From assembly GCA_947069175.1 (NCBI GenBank), contig CAMTDV010000002.1, forward strand, positions 10,780,988 to 10,844,987: DNA of 64,000 nt. Reading direction: 5' to 3'. The DNA is from Scalesia atractyloides (lineage: Eukaryota; Streptophyta; Magnoliopsida; Asterales; Asteraceae). The notes under the pieces were generated by a model. It saw nothing but the letters and a program-made list of their open reading frames with translations. It ran no database searches and was not told the origin of the DNA. Below, piece after piece: positions 12,653 to 23,462 of the stretch. How positions within the stretch are numbered: position 1 is the stretch's first letter; each line of letters begins with the position of its first letter. A program made the position numbers and the translations under genes.

Positions 12653-12919
12653 GTGTGGACGTTCTTGCGGATTAATATTTTAAGTTTACGCACTTAATTT
12701 GTTTCGTTTATCGTTCGTATCTCCACCGTTCACCTGTAACATCTGTCGAAAAACGGGTTTCCAAAACCCGCTTCGTTTATTAATCGAATAGTCAGTTATA
12801 ATTTTCGTTGCGTATATATTGTCCATTTTAATTTTAAACAATACATAATTACTAAACATTTTAGAATTTAAAAACTATAATTAATAAATAGTAAAAACAA
12901 GTGAAGAAATAAATTAAAG

Positions 12920-12984
12920 GAAGCTGCCGGGTTTCGAACCCGGGTCAGCAAGTCCAACAAACAAACATTACACCGCTCCGCCAC
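12920..12984 (-). repeat. Antisense tRNA-like module in 5' LTR U3
   Basis: On the minus strand GTGGCGGAGCGG fits a pol III A box and GGGTTCGAAACCC a B box with a perfect 5-bp T stem, about 45 bp apart. It resembles serine/leucine tRNA. Flanks do not form an acceptor stem, so it is not a tRNA gene. Confidence 0.7.
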
Positions 12985-13250
12985 ATGAATCTTTTGCGTA
13001 TATACTGAAACAATTAATACTTAAAATAAAACTCGAAATCAAATCCTGAGATCAGCGCGCCCAATCCGCAGTTGCCGGAAATACCGACGATTTCGCAAAT
13101 CACGATCGTTTTTGTTTGACTGAACGCGTGAAATAACTTCGACATCGGTTATAACCGATGTCTAATCCCCCAATACCAGTCGTAACCGCCGGAGAAACAT
13201 TGACCACGAATCAAGACCAAATTCGGACTCAATACATTCTGTTTCTTCTC

Positions 13251-13257
13251 TATAAAT
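13251..13257 (+). promoter_or_regulatory. TATA box of 5' LTR
   Basis: TATAAAT follows TTCTTCTC about 517 bp into the LTR. The same box sits at the equivalent place in the partner LTR (22868) and in related LTRs. Confidence 0.7.
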
Positions 13258-13844
13258 ACTCACCCAAACCTCTGGTAACCTTTTCGCTCAAAATCGCACA
13301 ATTTCTCGAGCTTTAGCACTTGCCGGAGATATTTGCATTCGCTGGACTTTCACCGGAAAACCGAGACTTACACCAAATCGGTAAATTTCTCGACTCTTTC
13401 GTTTTCAATCCATTATTAGACAAGTAATAACATAAATCGTTCAACCAGAATCCGACTCAGACAACGTTGCCGGGAATTTCTGCACTCGCCGGAAAATCAC
13501 TGGAAATTCCGAAGTCTCGCTGTGAATCGGTACAATCATCTAAACCCCCTGATATCCCTTGTTTAGTAACCTAATTTCACAACTCGTTGATCAAAACTGT
13601 TAATTGATTCACTCAGACGGAAGTCACAAATCAGAGCCGACGACTCTTGCCGGAATTCTGAAGAAAACATTCTGATCGGTACATTAGATTCCGTAACCCT
13701 CTCTATCCATTTTAATTCAATCAATTATATGATAGATGACCGATTTAAACAAGAACAGTCGGTCACCTTCGTTCTGTGTCTTTATAAATGAAGAAGACGA
13801 AGTCAAAATTTGTATAAGTATAATTAAAACTGAATGATTAACCG

Positions 13845-14254
13845 GGTTAGACACACAGTCCAGCGGTGGACTGTGTGCAAACATAAACGCACGTCACGAG
13901 TTCGAATCATACAACGTACCGACTTTCAGAAATACAATATTTTTAGAACTGAATCAGAACAAGTCATAGTATGTTTATAAGAGGAATATAATCCGTAAGA
14001 TAAACAGATTAGACACACAGCCCAACTGGTTGGGCTATGCGCATACGAACCGAAGGACCTGAGTTCGACTCCGGGTCCCTGCAAGCAGTTCGGCCATTTT
14101 AAATCATTTTAATATTAACCCAATAAAAATAACAATTAATTAGTATATATATATAATTAAAACAGAGAATATTTCGGGTTAGACACGTAGCTCAGTTGGT
14201 AGAGCTGCGTGCACGCGTACGAGAGGTCTCGGGGTCGAACCTCACTCAGCGCAC
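13845..14254 (+). repeat. Three tandem tRNA-like modules in 5' LTR
   Basis: Modules start at about 13845, 14008 and 14179. Each opens with (GG)TTAGACAC, has a long hairpin where a tRNA D-arm would be, and ends with a B-box-like GAGTTCGA or GGGTCGAAC. Hairpins: ACACAGTCCA-GCGG-TGGACTGTGT in module 1, CAGCCCAA-CTGG-TTGGGCT in module 2, and ACGTAGCTC-AGTTGGTA-GAGCTGCGT in module 3, which has a perfect A box. AT-rich spacers containing ATAATTAAAA repeat with the modules. Acceptor stems are lacking. Confidence 0.75.
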
Positions 14255-14749
14255 ACTAACCATAGTCCGACCGGTCAACGGTCAAAAAAGTCAAAATTTT
14301 TATTTCTTTTTATATATTTATTTAATTTAAAAATCAATTAAAAATACTTAAAAATAATATTTTTAAAGTTAGAAAACGTCCTTAAACTCACAAAAATAAA
14401 TCTAAAAATCCTATTAAGATTATGAATTAAAAGAATTAATCTCAAATAAAATCCATTTATTTACCGAACCATTTCGTTATTATGTTAGGTTAGTTTTCCT
14501 CGTCGATCAAATCCCAAAACTCGTGCGCATCCAACGTCATCAAAAGAACGCACGCAATGTGAGTGACTCTCTACAAATTCACCGTTTTAATCACATTTTG
14601 GGGTGTATCATGTGTCGTTTAATTCCTTATTATATTTAAACATTTGTGCATCTATCATATCCGGGATCAAATGTGTATGTATCAATTGTTGTGTGAATTA
14701 TGTTAGATTGAAGTTATCATTTTCAGTACATGCATTTCATTAGGCCCAT

Positions 14750-14885
14750 CAGCTCCCCGTGGGATACGGGTTGAGTATCAGGTGCCTCATTCGATCGGCT
14801 CCGTTTGATTGAGCCTTGATCTCACATACATCATCATCATTCATGTCATTCGATCGGCTCCGTTTGATTGAGCCTTGATCTCAAA
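14750..14885 (+). repeat. Conserved hairpin and two-copy subrepeat in LTR
   Basis: CCCGT-GGGAT-ACGGG (14756-14770) is followed by two copies of CGATCGGCTCCGTTTGATTG plus AGCCTTGATC, each able to pair GGCTC with GAGCC. The first hairpin corresponds to CTCGT-GGGAG-ACGAG in the related LTRs. Confidence 0.7.
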
Positions 14886-15218
14886 TACATCATCATTTAT
14901 GTCATTTACTCATCCAATGTGGTTTGTGTATTGTTTATTTATATATGTTTGCTCACATGTGATTATTGCACAAATTTTCAATATTAAATACAACAAGCAA
15001 TTAATAACAATGTTTTATCAAGGTTCACTCGCCAACTTTTGTTGACCCAAAATATCCCCCGTTTAACACATGATACAGGTGATCCAGTTGAGGCAAGAAA
15101 CACATAGGAAGACTTAGAAGAATAAATCAGCTTAAATCTTTCGATTGTTTTACTTAGTTTCATTTTCCTTGTAATTTGTATGGATTTGATTTGAACATTT
15201 AAGTTGTAATTTGAATTT

Positions 15219-15224
15219 AATAAA
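15219..15224 (+). terminator. Putative polyadenylation signal in LTR
   Basis: AATAAA within TTTAATAAATATG about 90 bp before the LTR end. The corresponding place in the other LTRs also carries AATAAATATG. Confidence 0.45.
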
Positions 15225-15311
15225 TATGAAACATTTTAGTAAACATCATGAGCTTTGGTGATAACCCAATTATGCCCCGACTCTTATTCCGCTGCGGGTC
15301 GGGGTGTGACA

Positions 15312-15781
15312 TCATAGTTAGTCGGAACGTCCTGTCTAGGCTTGGCATTTGTATAAATCCAAAATAAAGGACCAGTTTGCTTACCTGGGGACTAACGATT
15401 AGAGTACGAAGGACCTATTAGGCCAAAGCATGCTATACCAAACGTCGTGTGAGCTAACCCCACTTTGAGTTGTCATTGTGTCTACACCTGGACACCCTCC
15501 TACCATACATCTCGCAATCATATTTCATGGTTTTCATTCGGGTGATGCGAGTCTTAAACCGCCAACACCAATGTGAATCCTACTAAGCCAATAGTCATGG
15601 GGGCCCACATGACTACACAGGCGATGGTATGGGGGACATTGGAGGCCCAAACATAAGCAAACCCAAGACATCCTATGGATGTAGTTGCATTATTGATAAT
15701 TATGTTATTTTTATTCTTTTAACGACACATGACGCCTAAAAACTTCTTAAACTCACAATCTTCCTATGTATGTTCCTGTAG
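15312..15781 (+). other. Truncated Gypsy leader without a primer-binding site
   Basis: Directly after the LTR the text joins AGTCGGAACGTCCTGTCTAG, which in the element at 52160 lies about 380 bp downstream of the LTR. The TGGTATYAGAGC primer-binding site and that first stretch are therefore deleted. The rest matches the leader at 55122-55557 up to the gag ATG. Confidence 0.75.
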
Positions 15782-17060
15782 ATGTCGGCTAGGCAACTAC
15801 GTGGAGGTAGAAAGTCAGGAAGATCCAATGAACGCTTGGCCACCCAAATTGCAAAACAAATGGCCGTAGTGCTTCCTGACATCGTAATTCAAGTCCAACA
15901 AGCTCTCACCGCGAATCCCATCAACCCTCCCAATCAAGAAGACCAGAACGTCGACAACCCTCCCTCCAAAAAGTGCTCCTATAAACGCTTCAAATCTTGC
16001 GATCCCCCAAAGTATGAAGGGACTGAAGGTGTTACTGCCCTCCTCCACTGGTTCGAAGAAATGGAGAAAACCTTCCTCAATTGCGATTGTCCCGAGGATC
16101 GCAAGGTACGTTATGCATCAGGGAGACTGTTTGGAGTAGCCCTTACCTGGTGGAACACAGAAAAGGGTAAGCGAGGAATCGAAGATGCCATGGCCTTATC
16201 ATGGGAAGAGCTAAGGGAACTCATGACAAGGCGCTTCTGTCCGAGTAGCGAAATCAAAAAGTTGGAAGAAGAGTTCCACTCGTTGAAACAAAAGGAAGGG
16301 GATCACACTTCCTACAACAAGAGATTTCTCGAACTGAATCAAATGATCCCTAATCTGTTCACCCCCGTGTACCGCCTGGTTGAACACTACATTCGAGGCC
16401 TCCCCTCGAAAATTCAAGACTCGGTTCTAAGCACTTCGCCTGCAACACTTGAAGCCGCAATGGAACTAGCTACCGAACTCACCAAGAATCGCATCTGAAA
16501 TGGCAAATTCAAGGATGAGAAAAAGAAAGCCCCCATTGAGTCCCAAACCCCAAACCATTCCATCTCCTCTTCAAAGTTTGCTGGTAAGAGGAAACGAAAC
16601 AACAGAAATTTTGCCGTCACACACACAAACTCTCATATCACTGCCGCACCAATCACCCAAGTTGCTCCCTCAGCTGCACTGTTCAAAAAGCCATACACCG
16701 GCCCATACCCAAAATGCAACCGTTGTCAATACCATCACCTCACCGAAACTCCTTGCCAACATTGCACCAACTGTGGCCGTGCGGTCACACCATCCAAACT
16801 TGTCACACACTTCAGCGAATGAACCGCAATCAACCCTCAACCCAAACCCACCATCAGATAGTGGGTCAAGCCCAACAACCTTTACTCCTACCACCTGCCC
16901 AACATATAGCCCAATCCTACTACCAACCCAACTACCCCATGATGCAACCTATGCGAGCTTGTTACAACTGTGGAGACCCAAACCACTTCAGGAACACATG
17001 TCCCCGTTTGGTAAACATCATCCATGCTCAAGCTCAGGCGAATCCGGTAAACCAAGCTAA
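15782..17060 (+). pseudogene. gag: Gypsy gag (capsid and zinc knuckle), broken
   Basis: Gag would form the virus-like particle and bind RNA. It starts MSARQLRGGRKSG, has the retrotransposon gag capsid region (CDPPKYEGTEGVTALLHWFE, ALTWWNTEKG, YIRGLPSKIQ), then an in-frame TGA at 16496. The region continues through a KRKR basic stretch and a first, frame-shifted cysteine-rich cluster. A CX2CX4HX4C zinc knuckle (YNCGDPNHFRNTCPR) follows at 16960-17001 in another frame. It is collinear with the gag at 55558, which supports the reading. Non-functional. Confidence 0.85.
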
Positions 17061-17690
17061 CCAAGCTCCTCCACCTGCTAGAGGAAGAGCTTTCAACATC
17101 AACGCCAACCAAGCTAGGGCTGACAACAACGTGGTTAACGGTACGTTTCTCATCAATGGTAGTTATGCATCCATGTTATTCGATACTGGCGCGGATAAGA
17201 GTTTTGTGTCCTTAGAATTTGAACCTATCCTCAACCAAACTCGTGAAAATCTCATGGAATCATTAACGGTTGAAGTTGCTGACGGAAAACCAGTCTCACT
17301 AAACTCTATTATACGAAATTGTACCCTCACTCTAAACGATCACGATTTTCCAGTTGACCTCATTCCTATGAAGTTGGGAATTTTCGACATTATAATCGGT
17401 ATGGACTGGCTCAGCCAACATCATGCTGAAGTAGTATGCCGCGAAAAGTTCATTCGCATTCCTCTTGCAGACGGTCAGACCCTACGAATCTTTGGAGAAA
17501 CCCCCTCGAAAGGACTCAAATTGATGTCCTACCTTCAAGCCCGAAAATATCTCCGCAAGAACTATGTCGCATTCCTAACTCACGTCGTCAAGAAGGGAAA
17601 CAAGGAGAAGAAACTCGAAGATATACCTGTAGTGAAAGAATTCCCACAAGTTTTTCCGACGACATCTCAGGACTTCCTCCCGTGAGAGAA
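17061..17690 (+). pseudogene. Gypsy aspartic protease domain
   Basis: This part of pol would cleave the polyprotein. NGTFLINGSYASMLFDTGAD has the catalytic DTG at 17182-17190, followed by the family motif FDIIIGMDWLSQHHAEV. The frame ends at TGA near 17683, and the linker to reverse transcriptase is spread over three frames by indels (GLPPVREV in one frame, IDLIPGATPVAK in another). Confidence 0.85.
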
Positions 17691-17763
17691 GTCAATTCCG
17701 CATTGATCTTATACCTGGCGCTACACCAGTCGCAAAATCTCCTTATAGGTTAGCCCATCCGAA

Positions 17764-18960
17764 ATGCAAGAGCTGGCTAGTCAACTGCAAGAGCTGACTG
17801 ACAAAGGATTCATACGTCCTAGCTCATCGCCTTGGGGTGCACCTGTTCTTTTTGTGAAGAAGAAAGATGGAACGTTTCGCATTTGTATCGACTACAAAGA
17901 ACTCAACAAGTTAACGGTCAAGAACCGCTACCCATTACCTCGCATCGATGACCTTCTAGAACAACTTCAAGGCGCCACCTGTTTTTCAAAAATCGACCTT
18001 CGTTCTGGTTATCATCAACTCCGAGTACATGAAGAAGACGTCCCAAAGACCGCCTTCCAAACTCGTTATGGTCATTACGAATTCATGGTCATGCCATTTG
18101 GTTTAACCAACGCCCCAGCTGTCTTCATGGATCTAATGAATAGGGTATGCAAACCCTACCTCGACCACTTTGTCATAGTCTTCATGACGACATCCTCATC
18201 TACTCAAAGTCTAAATCCGATCATGAACGACACCTTAGGCTCATCCTTACACTCTTAAAGACTGAAAAGCTCTACGCTAAGTTCTCCAAATGCGAATTCT
18301 GGTTAAGAGAAGTACAATTCCTTGGACACGTCGTCAATGACAAGGGAATACATGTCGACCCTTCAAAGATCAAGGCAGTACAGGAATGGCAAGCGCCACG
18401 TACCCCTACCGAAGTAAGGTCATTTCTTGGTTTGGCTGGTTACTATCGCCGCTTCATTGCCAATTTCTCCCGTATTGTTGTACCACTCACGGATTTGACT
18501 CATAAAGGAAAACCCTTCATATGGGGACCTAAACAAGAAGAAGCCTTCCAAACCCTTAAGCAAAAGCTTTGTGACGCACCTATCCTCACACTTCCTGAGG
18601 GTTGCGATGACTTTGTAGTATATTGAGACGCATCAGGGCAAGGACTAGGTTGTGTATTAAAGCAAAGGGGAAAAGTGATAGCCTATGCTTCTAGGCAACT
18701 CAAGGTTCATGAGAAGAACTACACCACCCACGACCTGGAACTTGGAGCCGTTGTGTTCGCTCTCAAGATATGGAGACATTACCTCTACGGTACCAAGTGT
18801 GAAATATACACTGACCACAAGAGCCTCCAACATATCTTCAATCAAAAGGAGTTGAATATGAGGCAACGAAGATGGGTCGAACTTCTTAACGACTATGACT
18901 GTGAAATTCGGTATCATCCTGGAAAGGCAAATGTGGTGGCTGATGCACTCAGTCGAAAAG
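17764..18960 (+). pseudogene. Gypsy reverse transcriptase and RNase H, active site frameshifted
   Basis: Reverse transcriptase copies the element RNA and RNase H removes the RNA strand. Visible motifs are SSSPWGAPVLFVKKKDG, RICIDYKELNK, FSKIDLRSGYHQ (first catalytic Asp), MPFGLTNAPAVF, then a one-base loss at about 18184 within the catalytic box, so the frame changes just before DDILIYS. After that come LGHVV, LGLAGYYRRFI and the RNase H start, where a TGT-to-TGA change (18625-18627) stops the frame before DASGQGLG. RNase H resumes with YASRQLKVHEKNY, LGAVVFALKIWRHYLYG and TDHKSLQ. Order and motifs are Ty3/Gypsy. Confidence 0.9.
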
Positions 18961-20432
18961 GCTATGCGAACTCCATTCGTCTTCTATGTTCGCAAATCAT
19001 AACTGACATCAAAGATCGAATCCGAGAAGCTCAACATGTTTCTGTAACAGAAAACGACGTACGAGATGAGCTGTCATGTGGAGCAGAACTCAAAATCGAA
19101 ACCAAATCCGATGGTATTCCATACTATCTAAATCGCATATGGATTCCAGATCGCGATAACCTTCGTGATTTCCTTATGAATGAGGCGCACAAAACACGGT
19201 ACTCTGTACACCCAGGAGCCGACAAGATGTATCAAGACCTACGATACACCTACTGGTGGCCGGGCATGAAAAAGGATATTGCCGTTTTTGCTTCCAAGTG
19301 CCTTACCTGTTCCAAAGTAAAAGCTGAACATCAAAGACCTTCAGGACTCCTAACCCAACCTGAAATACCTGTATGGAAGTGGGAAAACATAACCATGGAC
19401 TTCGTTACCGGGTTACCTCGCACCTCCAGTGGGTATGACACCATATGGGTAAACATTGATCGTCTTACAAAATCAGCTCACTTCATTCCGATTCGTGAGG
19501 ACTTCAAGAACGAGAAGTTAGCTCGTATCTACATCAGCGAGATCGTAAGCCGTCATGGTGTACCTTTAAGCATCATTTCAGACCATGATGGTCGTTTCAC
19601 TTCACGAACATGGCGAGCCGTACAAACCGCCTTAGGTACACGATTAGACCTCAGTACCGCTTTTCATCCTCAAACTGATGGACAATCTGAACGCACCATC
19701 CAAACTCTTGAAGACATGCTTCGAGCATGTGTCATAGACTTCAAGGGAAATTGGGACTCTCATCTACCATTAGTTGAATTTTCGTACAACAATAGTTATC
19801 ACTCAAGTATCGGCATGGCTCCTTCGAAGCTTTATATGGTCGTAAGTGCCGATCTCCAGTATGTTGGCACGAAATTGGGGAAGCACAAATCACCGGTCCA
19901 GAATTAATTCAAGAAACAACAGACAAGATCCATCAAATTCGAAACAATCTTCTAGCGGCACAAAGTCGTCAAAAGAGTTATGCAGACAAACGACGAAAGC
20001 CCTTGGAGTTTAACATTGGTGATCAAGTACTTTTAAAAGTATCACCGTGGAAGGGAGTAGTTCGTTTTGGCCAGAAGGGCAAGCTAGCACCACGCTACGT
20101 AGGACCTTTCAAGATACACGAAAAAATAGGACCTGTAGCATACAAGCTTGACCTACCAGAAGAACTCAACAGAATTCATCCCACATTCCACGTATCAAAC
20201 TTAAAGAAGTGCCTCGCCGATGAAAACCTCCATATTCCTCTAGAAGATATTCAGATCGATGAATCTATGCACTTCATTGAAAGACCAGTAGAAATTATGG
20301 ACTTCGGAGAAAAGCGTTTAAGACGAAGTTGTATTCCAATTGTCAGGGTACGCTGGGAGTCGAAAAGAGGACCTGAGTTTACTTGGGAACGTGAAGACTC
20401 AATGCGCGAGAAATACCCGCACCTTTTTCCTA
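18961..20432 (+). pseudogene. Gypsy integrase with GPF module
   Basis: Integrase would insert the cDNA. The HHCC finger (SVHPGADKMYQDLRYTYWW, CLTCSK), the catalytic core with first Asp (ITMDFVTGLP), second Asp (IISDHDGRFTS) and Glu (QSERTIQTLED), and the C-terminal GKLAPRYVGPFKI module are all visible. A frameshift at about 19840 splits core from C-terminus. The final segment WEREDSMREKYPHLFP runs without a stop into hAT transposase sequence at 20433, making a 169-residue chimeric frame (20003-20512). Confidence 0.85.
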
Positions 20433-22206
20433 TAATCCAAGAAAGTTTGCCGTTCAACCATATCGACAACCAACGCTACACAAAGATGGTTCAAAGAACT
20501 CTCCAACCATGATACACCCATGTAAGTCGTGTTACTCTTAGGAGAGATTGTTTGAAATTGTGGAAAAATGCTAAACAAGAATTTATTTCTTATTTTGAAA
20601 AATTAGAAACCGATGTTAACTTAACTAGCGATGTTTGGTCCGTACCGCACGGTTCACCCGACTCATATATTTGTGTCACCGCCCATTGGATTGAACCATC
20701 GACGTGGCAAATGATGAAACGCACAATTTTGTTTAAATTATTTGATTACCTCACACCGGTGAAGCTATTTATAAAGCAATCGACAAATATATTACAACAT
20801 ACAAATTAGAAAATTAGATTTTTTCAATATCTTTTGACAACGCCTCAAGCAATACGGTTTCGGTAATGCATTTAAAATTAAAATACAAACCGATTTGTGA
20901 AGGTATTTTTTTCCATAGTCGATGTATTGCACACATCATTAATTTGGCCGTTCAAGACGGTTTAAAGGTTATTGAACCACAAAAGGAAGTATTCAAAAAA
21001 ATGTTACGTCATATATATAGTCACACGCATAGACATTCAAAATATAAAAAAAATGTGTAAGGAAACGGGTCGAATATGCTTAGGACCCAATTGGGACGTT
21101 GCTCATAGATGGAACTCGACTTGCACCATGTTTGAAAAAGCTATTTTGAAAAAAGAAAGTTTAATAGAATTTCATAACTCTTTGTCTAGTCGTAGGAAGC
21201 TTTCGCCTTACCACCCATTGGGTTGGGCTACTATTGAAACGGTTACACAATTAGTTCAAGTTTTTAAAACATCAACAAAAACTTTATCGGGGTTTATTAT
21301 CCTACAAGTTCTTTGGTGCTTCACTTTGTTTAAAATGTGTTTAAAATTAAACGAGATGTTGGTTAGAGGTAGGTCATATTGTGATATGGCGGAAACAATG
21401 AAGGAAAAACTAAGAAAATATTTTAGCGAACTACCGGCGGTTTTCACTTGTGTCTCCGCTTTAAACCCTTGCTTTAACGTTTTCGGTACCGGGTCTTTGA
21501 TTGAAAAAATTGCAAACGAGTTGAATTTAAACACCGATCGAGACCCTAACTTTGGTGAAACCGAAAAATTCGTTTCAACAATCAACTTTCAAAAATGTAT
21601 GACGTTTATGTAACAAAATATGGTGCAACCACGTCACACATTCACGAGTCGATGAGAAATGCCGCTTTCGGCGAAGGTTCTTCTAGTATGGAAGACCAAG
21701 ATTTGTATGTTTATAACCAATTGTTTGATGAGTCGAGTCAAATGTACCGTGGTAACACCACTAGTAGCGAACTTGGTCGGTATGGTGGGTCGAACTTTCT
21801 ACAAACAATAACTTCACAAGAATTTAAATTTTTTATTTGTTGGCTTGGTGGAAAAGTAAGGAAGATCAATTTCCGATCTTAGCCACAATGGCCCGAGATT
21901 TACTAACGGTCCAAGCTTCCACGGTAGTTTCGGAAAGTGCTTTTTTTATTAGTGGCATGGTGATCTCGATAAGGAGGACTCGACTAACAGCAAAGGCGGT
22001 TGAGATGTCGATTTGCTTGAAGGATTATTTGGATGCGGCGGAGATGTCAATACATACGCACACTCGAGGATGAATTGGAATACGAAGGCGAAGTGTACGA
22101 GGACGAGGTCCAAGCCGAATTGACAACCGCAATGACCGACGAAGAAGCCCAATTGGTTGAATTCCTTCGCAATAGTTCAACTTCGGGTTCGAGCGAAGAA
22201 GACTAA
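20433..22206 (+). pseudogene. hAT transposase 3' part, copy 2, inside the Gypsy element
   Basis: This repeats 10814-12587 of the hAT transposase, from IQESLPFNH to the acidic C-terminal tail. It keeps LTSDVWS, FDNASSNT and hATC motifs, and lacks the TAA found at 11044 in copy 1, but shares other frame breaks, so the duplication happened after some decay. By eye, copies differ at roughly 15 sites before about 11947/21566 and are identical after that apart from an AT-run length. It sits between integrase and the 3' LTR, where a Gypsy element normally has only a short 3' UTR and polypurine tract. Confidence 0.9.
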
Positions 22207-22536
22207 ACGAGGCTCAAGATATATTATTTCTATTGTAGTCCCACTAAAAATATATATATATATATATAAGTGTGGACGTTCTTGCGGATTAATATTTTAA
22301 GTTTACGCACTTAATTTGTTTCGTTTATCGTTCGTATCTCCACCGTTCACCTGTAACATCTGTCGAAAAACGGGTTTCCAAAACCCGCTTCGTTTATTAA
22401 TCGAATAGTCAGTTATAATTTTCGTTGCGTATATATTGTCCATTTTAATTTTAAACAATACATAATTACTAAACATTTTAGAATTTAAAAACTATAATTA
22501 ATAAATAGTAAAAACAAGTGAAGAAATAAATTAAAG

Positions 22537-22602
22537 GAAGCTGCCGGGTTTCGAACCCGGGTCAGCAAGTCCAACAAACAAACATTACACCGCTCCGCCA
22601 CA
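22537..22602 (-). repeat. Antisense tRNA-like module in 3' LTR
   Basis: Identical in layout to 12920-12984: A-box-like GTGGCGGAGCGG and B box GGGTTCGAAACCC on the minus strand. Confidence 0.7.
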
Positions 22603-22867
22603 TGAATCTTTTGCGTATATACTGAAACAATTAATACTTAAAATAAAACTCGAAATCAAATCCTGAGATCAGCGCGCCCAATCCGCAGTTGCCGGAACTA
22701 CCGACGATTTCGCAAATCACGACCGTTTTTGTTTGACTGAACGCGTGAAATAACTTCGACATCGGTTATAACCGATGTCTAATCCCCCAATACCAGTCGT
22801 AACCGCCGGAGAAACATTGACCACGAATCAAGACCAAATTCGGACTCAATACATTCTGTTTCTTCTC

Positions 22868-22873
22868 TATAAA
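22868..22873 (+). promoter_or_regulatory. TATA box of 3' LTR
   Basis: TATAAA at the same offset as in the 5' LTR. Confidence 0.65.
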
Positions 22874-23462
22874 TACTCACCCAAACCTCTGGTAACCTTT
22901 TCGCTCAAAATCGCACAATTTCTCGAGCTTTAGCACTCGCCGGAGATATTTTACGTTCGCCGGACTTTCGCCGGAAAACCGAGACTTACACCAAATCGGT
23001 AAATTTCTCGACTCTTTCGTTTTCAATCCATTATTAGACAAGTAATAACATAAATCGTTCAACCAGAATCCGACTCAGACAACGTTGCCGGGAATTTCTG
23101 CACTCGCCGGAAAATCACTGGAAATTTCGAAGTCTCGCTGTGAATCGGTACAATCATCTAAACCCCCTGATATCCCTTGTTTAGTAACCTAATTTCACAA
23201 CTCGTTGATCAAAACTGTTAATTGATTCACTCAGACGGAAGTCACAAATCAGAGCCGACGACTCTTGCCGGAATTCTGAAGAAAACATTCTGATCGGTAC
23301 ATTAGATTCCGTAACCCTCTCTATCCATTTTAATTCAATCAATTATATGATAGATGACCGATTTAAACATGAACAGTCGGTCACCTTCGTTCTGTGTCTT
23401 TATAAATGAAGAAGACGAAGTCGAAATGTGTATAAGTATAATTAAAACTGAATGATTAACCG

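Larger units (their letters stand above)
12735..15311 (+). repeat. 5' LTR of the hAT-nested Gypsy element
   Basis: Starts TGTAACATCTGTCG and ends GGTCGGGGTGTGACA. It holds an antisense tRNA-like module (12920), TATAAAT (13251), three sense tRNA-like modules (13845-14254), a conserved hairpin (14756-14770) with a short tandem duplication, and AATAAA (15219). The TATA position implies that the sense modules lie in the transcribed R/U5 part. Confidence 0.9.

Noticed and set aside
14179..14254. Functional tRNA genes (modules with TAGCTCAGTTGG and GGGTTCGA boxes)
   Set aside because: A and B boxes are good, but 5' and 3' flanks do not pair as a 7-bp acceptor stem, T stems of the sense modules are only partly paired and the D-arm region is far too long. 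They are tRNA-like sequences in LTRs.
15782..20432. Endogenous caulimovirus or other plant virus
   Set aside because: Gene order gag-protease-RT-RNase H-integrase with LTRs and a target duplication is Ty3/Gypsy; no movement protein or viral coat motif was seen.
10484..22206. Two independent hAT insertions
   Set aside because: Only one pair of terminal repeats and one 8-bp duplication exist. The second transposase copy starts mid-gene, joined to Gypsy pol, so it is a partial duplication.
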